Position numbers and translations under genes: made by a program. From Actinomycetota bacterium (GTDB taxonomy: Bacteria; Actinomycetota; Actinomycetes; Streptosporangiales; Streptosporangiaceae), in the NCBI GenBank assembly GCA_003140115.1, contig PLIQ01000228.1:6718-17861 (forward strand): DNA of 11,144 nucleotides, written 5' to 3'. The notes under the pieces are model-generated. The model was not told the origin of the DNA. It made no database searches and was given only the letters and a program-made list of their open reading frames with translations. Position 1 is the stretch's first letter; the number at the start of each line of letters is the position of its first letter. Shown here one piece after another: positions 5,624 to 11,144 of the stretch.

Positions 5624-6895
5624 TCACGTGCGTTCGCTCATCCACACCGAGACATGGGCGGGCTCCAGCGCCTTGGCCACCACACCGGCCAAGTCGGCCT
5701 GGACCGCGTCTAGGTCGACGGCGTCTTTCAGCCGCGCGGCGAACGCCGCCGCGGTCTTGTCGGCGTCATAGCGGGCCCGGTTGAACCGCCTGTCCACCGC
5801 CCGCTGCACCCGTCGCCTCAGCGGATTGAACAACGCTGCCGCCGCCAGCGTGGAGGCGGCCACCGCCACTGGCGTGTGGACCCGGAACACCTGGGTGGTC
5901 AGCAGCACCAACCCGGCGTACACCCCGACCAGCAGCCCGGTCACGATCGCGTAGGCCAGGGTCCGGGAGATCAGCCGGTCGATGTCGTACAGGCGGTACT
6001 TCAGGATCGCCACTCCCACGGACACCGGCAGCGCCGCGAGGCCGATGGTCGCGCCGTTCAACACCGCTTGGACGGCGGGTGAGGCCGAGGTGTCAAGGGT
6101 CCCCCCGACGGCGATGACCGTCGTGGCGGCCATGCATACGGCCGCACCGCTCATCAGCCACTTGAGCTGCTGGCGACGCTCGCCGTCCGCCCGGCGCCAG
6201 GAAAGTACCTGGCGGCCCACGAACACCAGCCAGAACACCGCGAGCAACGGCAGGATGACCGCCTCGACCGAGCCCAGCCACGCCGAGCTTCCCGCCGGGT
6301 AGTCCACGGCCCGCAGGTCACCGCCGGGGTCGATGCGCAGATCGTGCGTGGCGACGGCTCGGATCGCCACCGCGAAGACGCTCACCGGCCAGCACGCGCC
6401 GACCGCAAGGTAGCCCCACAGCACCAGCCGCCAGCGGGGCGAGGGCAGCCGGCCGTCTGGGAACAGCAGGATCACCAGCGGGAACGTCACGATCACCGGG
6501 CACCAGTACAGGGCGAGGAACACGGCTACCACACTCAGCGGCAGGTGGTGACCGAGCCGGTAGCTGAGCACGGCGTAGGCCCCCGCGCCAACGCCAAGCG
6601 CTGACAGCGCCGCCGCCGCGAGAAACACCCAGCCCAGTGGATTGCCGGGCTGACGTCGCGCCACGACGATCCCGACGGCTGCCAGCGACATCATGATGGC
6701 GACGGTCACGAGGTCGGACTCTGCCTCCCTGGCCGCAAAAGCCAGCGGCACCACCGCCGCGCAGAACAGGACGATCAGCACACCCAGCGACCACGCGGCC
6801 ACTGCCGAAGCCCCCATCCGGGAACGGCGCCCGTCCGGGTCGGCGGTCACCGCTGTCTGCTCGATCTGCTGGCTGCGCTCCCCCACAAAGCGCAA
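5624..6895 (-). CDS. Multi-pass membrane protein resembling a kinase-less sensor
   Basis: This 423-residue protein has about ten hydrophobic segments between residues 30 and 357, then a soluble tail of about 65 residues. The motif RRQPGNPLGWVFL (80-92) and the run ILKYRLYDIDRLISRTLAYAIVTGLL are typical of a widespread actinobacterial membrane family. The segment after the last membrane helix (FNPLRRRVQRAVDRRFNRARYDADKTAAAF) is the one that precedes GAF or histidine-kinase domains in sensor proteins. Here the protein stops soon after (LEPAHVSVWMSERT) without dimerisation/phosphoacceptor or ATPase domains. Such short forms exist in the family, so this is probably natural rather than a truncation. 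The function is unknown; a sensing or scaffolding role is inference. The TTG start at 6895 has no good Shine-Dalgarno, and M27 (MGASAVAAW), just before the first membrane segment, is an alternative. Confidence 0.82.
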   Translation of the reverse strand: MRFVGERSQQIEQTAVTADPDGRRSRMGASAVAAWSLGVLIVLFCAAVVPLAFAAREAESDLVTVAIMMSLAAVGIVVARRQPGNPLGWVFLAAAALSALGVGAGAYAVLSYRLGHHLPLSVVAVFLALYWCPVIVTFPLVILLFPDGRLPSPRWRLVLWGYLAVGACWPVSVFAVAIRAVATHDLRIDPGGDLRAVDYPAGSSAWLGSVEAVILPLLAVFWLVFVGRQVLSWRRADGERRQQLKWLMSGAAVCMAATTVIAVGGTLDTSASPAVQAVLNGATIGLAALPVSVGVAILKYRLYDIDRLISRTLAYAIVTGLLVGVYAGLVLLTTQVFRVHTPVAVAASTLAAAALFNPLRRRVQRAVDRRFNRARYDADKTAAAFAARLKDAVDLDAVQADLAGVVAKALEPAHVSVWMSERT

Positions 6896-6978
6896 CGCTA
6901 CGCTCGGATCGTTCCGGGAGCGTTACCGCTCAGCTCAATGTGAACAGCGAGCCCGGTTTCCCTGGCAGAGTTGGGTTG
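6896..6978. other. Divergent intergenic region with a small inverted repeat
   Basis: This 83-bp region lies between the membrane-protein and Rid-family genes. It contains a perfect GAGCG-TTAC-CGCTC inverted repeat at 6918-6931, a possible protein-binding site. I see no consensus promoter in either direction. Confidence 0.35.
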
Positions 6979-7377
6979 ATGACGATCAACCTGATCCGCA
7001 GTGACAGCCTGTACGCCGGAGTGCCCTACGCATATGCGTCCATCGCCGCGCCCGGTGCGCTGATCTTCACCGCCGGAGCCTGCCCGCTGGACGATAACGG
7101 CAATGTCGTAGGCGTCGGCGACGTCCGGGCTCAGGCCAGCCTGACCCTGGCCAATCTGGGTACGGCCCTGGCGGCGTCCGGCGCCACGTTCGCCGATGTG
7201 CTCAAGACGACCGTCTTCGTGGCCTCGACCCAGCGGGCTGATCTCGTCGCCGCCTGGGAGGTCGTCGAGGCCGCCTTCGGTGATCACGACGCGCCCAGCA
7301 CGCTGCTCGGCGTGACCGTGCTCGGCTACCCCGGCCAGCTGGTCGAGATCGAAGCCGTCGCCGTAGCGGCGGGGTGA
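6979..7377 (+). CDS. Rid (YjgF/YER057c/UK114) family protein lacking the catalytic arginine
   Basis: This 132-residue protein has a full-length Rid domain: YAYASIAAPGALIFTAGACPLDDNG near the N-terminus, DVRAQASLTLANLGTALAASGA in the middle helix, VLKTTVFVAS, and the closing strand QLVEIEAVAVAAG. RidA enzymes hydrolyse reactive enamine/imine intermediates using an arginine equivalent to E. coli Arg105 in the PARS motif. Here the matching segment reads APSTLLG, with T108 at that position. The protein is therefore more likely a member of the Rid4-7 type groups with another activity than a true RidA. The conserved acidic residue in VEIEA is kept. I prefer ATG 6979 to the upstream ATG at 6940 because homology begins with INLIRSDSLYAG and the first 13 codons look non-coding. 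The MOSC gene follows 53 bp later on the same strand and may share a transcript. Confidence 0.88.
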   Translation: MTINLIRSDSLYAGVPYAYASIAAPGALIFTAGACPLDDNGNVVGVGDVRAQASLTLANLGTALAASGATFADVLKTTVFVASTQRADLVAAWEVVEAAFGDHDAPSTLLGVTVLGYPGQLVEIEAVAVAAG

Positions 7378-7430
7378 CGGCGCACCGGACCGGCCGCGCC
7401 CTCCCCGGGTGAATTTGGGATGATGAGACG

Positions 7431-8279
7431 GTGCTGGGAACTGTGGCCGGGCTGCGCCGTTACCCGGTCAAGTCGATGCTGGGCGAGGACGTGGACGCCG
7501 GCGAGGTGACCTTCACCGGCCTGTCCGGCGACCGGCGGCTGGCCGTGGTCAGCCGCGCCACGGGGAAGATCGCCAGCGCGAAGTTCCCTCGTCTGTGGCG
7601 TGACCTGCTCACTATGGCCGTCGCCTCCGCGGACGACCGCGCCGCGGACGGCGCCGTCCGCATCACGCTGCCGGAGGGCAAGACGGTCTGGAGCAGCGAC
7701 GCCGACGTGGACTCGGTCCTGTCCGACCTGCTGGACGAGCCGGTCACGCTGACCGCGACCCCCGTACCCGGAGCCGCGCTGGACCGCGCCGTGCCCGAGG
7801 CCGTGCTCCGGGACGGAGTGGACGCGCCGGTCCCGGCGGAGCTCATGGAGATCGGCGGCGGCGGCCCGCCCGGCACCTTCGTCGACTTCGCCCCGCTGCA
7901 CCTGCTGACCACCTCAACGCTCGACCGGATCGCCGAGCTCAGCCCGCACGGCCGGGCTGACCTGGAGCGTTACCGGCCGAACGTCCTCATCGCGACCACC
8001 GCCGCCGGCTTCATCGAGAATGACTGGCTCGAGCGGATCCTGCGGGTGGGCGATGAGATCGTGCTCCGCGTGATCGCCCGTACCCCCCGGTGCGCGGTAC
8101 CGACCCTGGCCCACGGAGCCCTCCCCCGCGACCCCGACGCGCTGCGGGTTCTCGCCCGCCATAACCGGGTCGAGCCGCTGGACTCGCTCGACCCGGAGCC
8201 CTGCGCCGGGGTGTACGCCGAGGTACTCAGGCCCGGTCGCATCCGCACCGGCGATCCGGTCCGCCTGGCCAGCCTCTAG
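7431..8279 (+). CDS. MOSC domain protein with MOSC_N domain
   Basis: This 282-residue cytosolic protein has the MOSC_N beta-barrel first (GTVAGLRRYPVKSMLGEDVD, then FTGLSGDRRLAVV, about residues 2-95), followed by the MOSC domain from about 145 to 280. The DFAPLHLLTTSTL, RYRPNVLIAT and RTPRCAVPTLAHG segments are diagnostic. C221 in PRCAVPT is the conserved cysteine that in this superfamily is linked to sulfur or molybdenum-cofactor handling (MOCO sulfurase C-terminal type and mARC-like proteins). There is no ferredoxin domain. The precise substrate is unknown; a reductase or sulfur-carrier role with molybdenum cofactor is an inference. The GTG at 7431 is the only start fitting the homology; two ATGs at 7420 and 7423 are out of frame. 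It is convergent with the deaminase gene, 32 bp away, with no clear terminator between. Confidence 0.9.
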   Translation: MLGTVAGLRRYPVKSMLGEDVDAGEVTFTGLSGDRRLAVVSRATGKIASAKFPRLWRDLLTMAVASADDRAADGAVRITLPEGKTVWSSDADVDSVLSDLLDEPVTLTATPVPGAALDRAVPEAVLRDGVDAPVPAELMEIGGGGPPGTFVDFAPLHLLTTSTLDRIAELSPHGRADLERYRPNVLIATTAAGFIENDWLERILRVGDEIVLRVIARTPRCAVPTLAHGALPRDPDALRVLARHNRVEPLDSLDPEPCAGVYAEVLRPGRIRTGDPVRLASL

Positions 8280-8311
8280 GCAGACACCGCGGCGACCGGG
8301 ACGAAACGCGC

Positions 8312-8824
8312 TCAGGCGTGGTAGCGGCGGTGCAGGTCGTGGACCTCCTCATCCAGGCCGGGCACCGGGCCCTGGACGACGAGCCCGGGCGCGACCTGGT
8401 TGATGGCCAGCGGGATCACCGCGGACGGGGCCAAGCCGAGCTCGGTGAGCCAGGTGACCAGCTGTTCGGACGAGCTCACGTAGACGATGCGGCCGAGCCC
8501 GACCCAGGCGTGCGCGGCCGAGCACATCGGGCAGTGCTCGCCCGAGGTAAACACGGTGGCAGCGGCCCGCTGTCCCGCGGTCATGTTCGCCGCCGCCCAG
8601 CGGGCCAACTCGAATTCCGGGTGCCGGGTCGCGTCGCCCATGGTGTTCTCGCGGTTGCGGTCCTCGGCCAGGACCCGGCCGGTCCCGGCGACCAGCACCG
8701 AGCCGAACGGGAAGTCGCCTGCGGCGACCGCCTCGGCCGCCAGTTCCACGCAGCGGCGCAGGTGCGGCAGATCCTGTGGGGAAGGCCCCCCCGGGTCGGC
8801 GTCCGCGTGAGGTGGCGCTGCCAT
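8312..8824 (-). CDS. Nucleoside deaminase (cytidine/deoxycytidylate deaminase superfamily)
   Basis: This zinc-dependent deaminase of about 170 residues belongs to the CDA superfamily. The zinc motif is HPE (H69-P70-E71, counting from the GTG at 8827) with the glutamate as proton shuttle, and CPMC supplies C99 and C102. The first motif is usually HAE; HPE is seen in a subgroup of guanine/adenine-type nucleoside deaminases with the same following sequence (FELARWAA). DFPFGSVLVAGTGRVLAEDRN is the substrate-pocket strand region. The substrate, a free base or nucleoside, is not determined. The start could be ATG 8824 or GTG 8827 (adjacent codons); I chose ATG. A weak GGACC precedes it. The PRC-barrel gene ends 32-35 bp upstream on the same strand, so co-transcription is likely. 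Confidence 0.9.
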   Translation of the reverse strand: MAAPPHADADPGGPSPQDLPHLRRCVELAAEAVAAGDFPFGSVLVAGTGRVLAEDRNRENTMGDATRHPEFELARWAAANMTAGQRAAATVFTSGEHCPMCSAAHAWVGLGRIVYVSSSEQLVTWLTELGLAPSAVIPLAINQVAPGLVVQGPVPGLDEEVHDLHRRYHA

Positions 8825-8859
8825 CACAGGTCCGTTCGGTAGAAGGCTTGTGACCGGGC

Positions 8860-9489
8860 CTACGGCGTGAGGTCCTTGACCTCATGCTTGGTGATGCTGA
8901 GCTGGACGCCTTCCTTGAAGCCCGACACCTTGGCGATCGGGATGGCCATTTCCCCGTGTCCCCACGGATGCCGTCTGAGCAGAACGTGCAGGATCGCTCC
9001 GCTGTCCGGGTCCACGCTCAGCCCGTGGAACGGCCCGACGTCGCCGTCGGTCGCCTGAACGCGGTCACCCCGGCTCTCCTGCACCTCGGCGTCCGGGATC
9101 AGGGCGATGGTCTCCGGCTCCCTGATCTGCGGGAGCGTCCCGCCGTCCGCGACCGGCCCGCCCGCGCTGCGCCAGCCTTCTCCGGCTGGGAGCAGCTGGA
9201 CCGGGCCCTCGTAGCCGGCGACGAACTGCGCCAGGGTCTCCTCGGCGGGGCTCAGGTCCTTGAACTCCGCCTCGGTGTAGCGCAGCCCGATCGGCTCGGC
9301 CGTGGCGTCGGCATGGTCCAGCGGCACGAGCCGGGCGAGCCCCTGCCCGGTTCCGTGATCCTGTGTCGGCTCGATGACCAGGTGCGTGACGGTCTCGGCC
9401 GCGGGGTCCACCACCAGGCCCTTCAGTTCCCCAGGGAAGCCGTCGCGGCATGCCGCCGCGGCACCGATTGCGAGCGTTACCTCTGCCAT
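8860..9489 (-). CDS. Protein with two PRC-barrel modules
   Basis: This 209-residue soluble protein contains two PRC-barrel-like modules. One is at about residues 4-75 (LAIGAAAACRDGFPGELKGLVVDPAAETVTHLVIEP, then LARLVPLDHAD). A second is at about 136-205 (EVQESRGDRVQATDGDVGPFHGLSVDPDSGAILHVLLRR, then MAIPIAKVSGFKEGVQLSITKHEV). An acidic, proline-containing linker separates them. PRC-barrels occur in RimM (ribosome maturation) and the photosynthetic reaction centre H subunit; stand-alone actinobacterial forms have no firm function and are often near stress genes. The ATG at 9489 follows GAAGGTGG on the minus strand. It may be co-transcribed with the deaminase. The 127-bp region upstream contains the strong hairpin at 9568-9596 that likely isolates it from the GlsB-type gene. 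Confidence 0.88.
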   Translation of the reverse strand: MAEVTLAIGAAAACRDGFPGELKGLVVDPAAETVTHLVIEPTQDHGTGQGLARLVPLDHADATAEPIGLRYTEAEFKDLSPAEETLAQFVAGYEGPVQLLPAGEGWRSAGGPVADGGTLPQIREPETIALIPDAEVQESRGDRVQATDGDVGPFHGLSVDPDSGAILHVLLRRHPWGHGEMAIPIAKVSGFKEGVQLSITKHEVKDLTP

Positions 9490-9567
9490 GCCACCTTCTC
9501 GCCTCGTAGGACCTCGAAGGCGAATCTACTCGGTGCGGCGTTCGGCTGCGCTCGCGAGGGCCTGCCA

Positions 9568-9596
9568 CCGGGCCGGACACCTGGAGTCCGGCCCGG
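9568..9596 (-). terminator. Strong GC hairpin between GlsB-type and PRC-barrel genes
   Basis: CCGGGCCGGAC, seven-base loop ACCTGGA, GTCCGGCCCGG: a perfect 11-bp stem, 20 bp past the GlsB-type stop on the minus strand. No U-run follows, as is common for actinobacterial intrinsic terminators, so efficient termination is likely but unproven. Confidence 0.65.
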
Positions 9597-9616
9597 GAGC
9601 TAAGCCAGCGGGCCCG

Positions 9617-9904
9617 TCAGTAGCGGCGGCGGCTACGGCCACGCTCCACGCCGGTGACCCGGAACAGGAGCAGCAGCACGAAGGCGCCGATCACCGACCC
9701 GATGAGGCCGACAGCGTGGAAGCTGTGCACGCTCACCGTGTGGTACTTCCACAGGTTCTCCAGGAATCCGCCGACGAAGGAGCCGGCGATGCCGAGCAGG
9801 ATGGTGCCCAGGACGCCGATGTTGTCGCGGCCAGGGAGCAGCAAGCGAGCGATGGCGCCGACGATCAGGCCGATGATGCACAACCAGAGAATGAAGATAG
9901 CCAT
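9617..9904 (-). CDS. GlsB/YeaQ/YmgE family small membrane protein
   Basis: This 95-residue integral membrane protein (transglycosylase-associated/GlsB-YeaQ-YmgE family) has three hydrophobic segments at about residues 2-22, 29-48 and 63-82. The motif IGLIVGAIARLLLPGRDNIGVLGTILLGIAGSFVGG and the basic tail GRSRRRY are typical. The family is linked to general and acid stress in bacteria, but its biochemical role is unknown. Residues 50-62 (NLWKYHTVSVHSF) form a polar loop. The start is ATG 9904, without a strong Shine-Dalgarno. It begins 28 bp after the winged-helix gene's stop on the same strand, so it could be co-transcribed with it, and it is followed by the strong hairpin at 9568-9596. Confidence 0.92.
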   Translation of the reverse strand: MAIFILWLCIIGLIVGAIARLLLPGRDNIGVLGTILLGIAGSFVGGFLENLWKYHTVSVHSFHAVGLIGSVIGAFVLLLLFRVTGVERGRSRRRY

Positions 9905-9932
9905 GCCGGTAAAGGTTCCCCCGCTACGAGTT

Positions 9933-11126
9933 TTATGCGCCGGAACCGGATAGTTCGCGTTCCAGTGGGGTCCGGAAGCGGGGAGTGATCTTCATGCCGG
10001 GCCCGATCCACTCCTGGAGCCGCTGGGCCTCGGCGGCGATCGCGGCGGCGGCTTCGGCGCCGACGTCCTCGAGCAGCCGGACCGCGATCTCCCCGTCCTT
10101 GCGCTGCGCCCAGCCGCCCACGATCCGACCGTCCCACCAGGCCGTCGGGCCGATGTTGCCGGACCGGTCAAACAAGGCCGCGGTGTGCGCGCCCACGTAC
10201 CAGGCCCGCTCGCGCCAACCCATGGCGGTAGGGTCCAGCGCGGGCAGCAGCGCCCCCCAGGGCTCGGCGGGGGCGGTCGGAGTCGTCGGGTCCTCGTCGC
10301 CGCTAAGCAGCACGCCGGGCGTGCCGTCGAGGTCCACCTCGGTGAGGTCCAGCGAGCTCACCGCCTGCCGCAGCTGGCCCGCGGTCCAGCCGGTCCACCA
10401 CTGAAGGTCGGACAGCGGGGCCGGGCCGAACGCGGCCAGCCACTGCCGGGCCAGTTCGGCCCGGGCGGCAACGGCCGGCAGGTCGGTTCGTTCCGGAGCA
10501 GCGGACCAGGTGAACTGAGTAGAGGTCCACCCGCCGCGCGGGCGGCCGCGCACGATCAGTCCCTCCGCGGACAGCAGCGTGAGCAGTCGGCTGGTCAAGT
10601 TCACCGCCCCGCCGTAGGGGTTGTCGGCCGCAGCGATGATCTGCGTGCGCAGCCGTGGCTCGTTCCTGGCCAGCTCCGCGCCGGTCGCCGAGCCGCGCGC
10701 GGCCAGTACCCGGACCGTGTCCTCTCCCACGTCCTTGAGCCAGGTCGCGGCGTCCGGGGCGATACCCGCTGCCGCGACGACCTGCGTGAGCTGGCGGCGC
10801 AGCCGCTCGGCGATCTGGTCGGTACAGGCGGACTGGATAACCGGCATGAGAGCAGTGGGCACCACGAACACCGTCCGGCGCATGCCGAGCATCCGGACCA
10901 ACGATCGCTCCTCGTACAGCGCGTGCTCGATTGCCGCTTTATCGACTTCGCGGGTGCGGGCCCGGGCGGCCAGGTACACCGACGCCGGATCGGTGCCGTG
11001 CAGCGCGATGATGCCGCCGACCGCCGCGGCCACGGTGCCGGCCCGCTCCCCGGGCGCTAGGTGGTGCCGGACGGCCAGCCGGGCGCGCCGCTCGGCCACG
11101 CTGACCGTCTTGATGCCGCCTGCCAT
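9933..11126 (-). CDS. Winged-helix DNA-binding protein, HTH_42 / AlkZ-YcaQ-like
   Basis: This 397-residue protein matches the HTH_42 family (Pfam PF06224), which includes the DNA glycosylases YcaQ and AlkZ that remove bulky or cross-linked alkyl adducts. Visible elements are LARARTREVDKAAIEHALYEERSLVRMLGMRRTVFVVP (53-90), the winged-helix segments TSRLLTLLSAEGLIVRGRPRGGW, and the C-terminal LLPALDPTAMGWRERAWY with WWDGRIVGGWAQR. In glycosylase members a QxQ or QxD motif sits in the early segment before DP. Here that segment reads ALHGTDPASVY, with H43-x-T45, so the known catalytic glutamine is absent and activity is uncertain. The ATG at 11126 has no obvious Shine-Dalgarno, and only 18 bases of upstream sequence are in the window. 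The stop is 28 bp before the GlsB-type start. Confidence 0.87.
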   Translation of the reverse strand: MAGGIKTVSVAERRARLAVRHHLAPGERAGTVAAAVGGIIALHGTDPASVYLAARARTREVDKAAIEHALYEERSLVRMLGMRRTVFVVPTALMPVIQSACTDQIAERLRRQLTQVVAAAGIAPDAATWLKDVGEDTVRVLAARGSATGAELARNEPRLRTQIIAAADNPYGGAVNLTSRLLTLLSAEGLIVRGRPRGGWTSTQFTWSAAPERTDLPAVAARAELARQWLAAFGPAPLSDLQWWTGWTAGQLRQAVSSLDLTEVDLDGTPGVLLSGDEDPTTPTAPAEPWGALLPALDPTAMGWRERAWYVGAHTAALFDRSGNIGPTAWWDGRIVGGWAQRKDGEIAVRLLEDVGAEAAAAIAAEAQRLQEWIGPGMKITPRFRTPLERELSGSGA

Positions 11127-11144
11127 TGGTAGTCAGGGGCGCGG

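Noticed and set aside
10185..11060. Plus-strand open frame of 291 codons opposite the winged-helix gene
   Set aside because: Gly/Arg/Pro-rich translation without domains, fully overlapped by a well-matched HTH_42 gene.
1..11144. CRISPR array, tRNA/rRNA genes, insertion sequence or attachment site
   Set aside because: No regularly spaced repeats, no cloverleaf or rRNA sequence, no transposase or integrase frame, and no paired terminal repeats were seen.

Overview
The window is very GC-rich, with G/C-biased third codon positions, GTG/TTG starts and densely packed genes. The gene families (ECF sigma factor with a SnoaL-like tail, DUF899 protein, HTH_42 winged-helix protein, SRPBCC/ArsR pair, orphan multi-pass sensor-like protein) point to a chromosomal segment of a filamentous or soil actinomycete, perhaps near Streptosporangiales or Streptomycetales. 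I cannot name a genus. There is no rRNA, tRNA, CRISPR array, complete mobile element or phage gene. Apart from one gene remnant it reads as ordinary accessory chromosome.

Layout. At 3-1812 (+) are the 3' part of an APH-type phosphotransferase and a phytanoyl-CoA-dioxygenase-like Fe(II)/2-oxoglutarate enzyme. At 1912-3440 (-) is a compact three-gene operon read leftward: an SRPBCC/AHSA1 protein, an ArsR-type repressor overlapping it by 11 bp, and a thioredoxin-fold DUF899 protein. Its promoter region (3441-3525) is the clearest regulatory element here: a near-consensus -35/-10 pair with 17-bp spacing, carrying two inverted repeats of the form GCAAC-N6-GTTGC, one in the spacer and one over the start site. 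At 3526-4197 (-) is an alpha/beta hydrolase, divergent from an ECF sigma factor of the SigG/ECF56 type at 4341-5351 (+). Overlapping the sigma gene's 3' end is a short remnant of a phospholipase D-like gene holding only one HKD motif.

The right half holds a multi-pass membrane protein that looks like a sensor kinase without its kinase (5624-6895, -), a Rid-family protein lacking the catalytic arginine (6979-7377, +), a MOSC-domain protein (7431-8279, +), and a leftward series: winged-helix HTH_42/AlkZ-like protein, GlsB-type small membrane protein, two-module PRC-barrel protein and nucleoside deaminase.

How it works together. The only well-supported circuit is self-repression of the SRPBCC-ArsR-DUF899 operon through the twin operators. 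The sigma/hydrolase pair may be a second local unit. I see no large undescribed multi-gene system. The items most worth a second look are the twin operators, the phospholipase D remnant, and enzymes whose family-defining residues are changed (RidA-like Arg to Thr, PhyH HxE, HTH_42 HxT).
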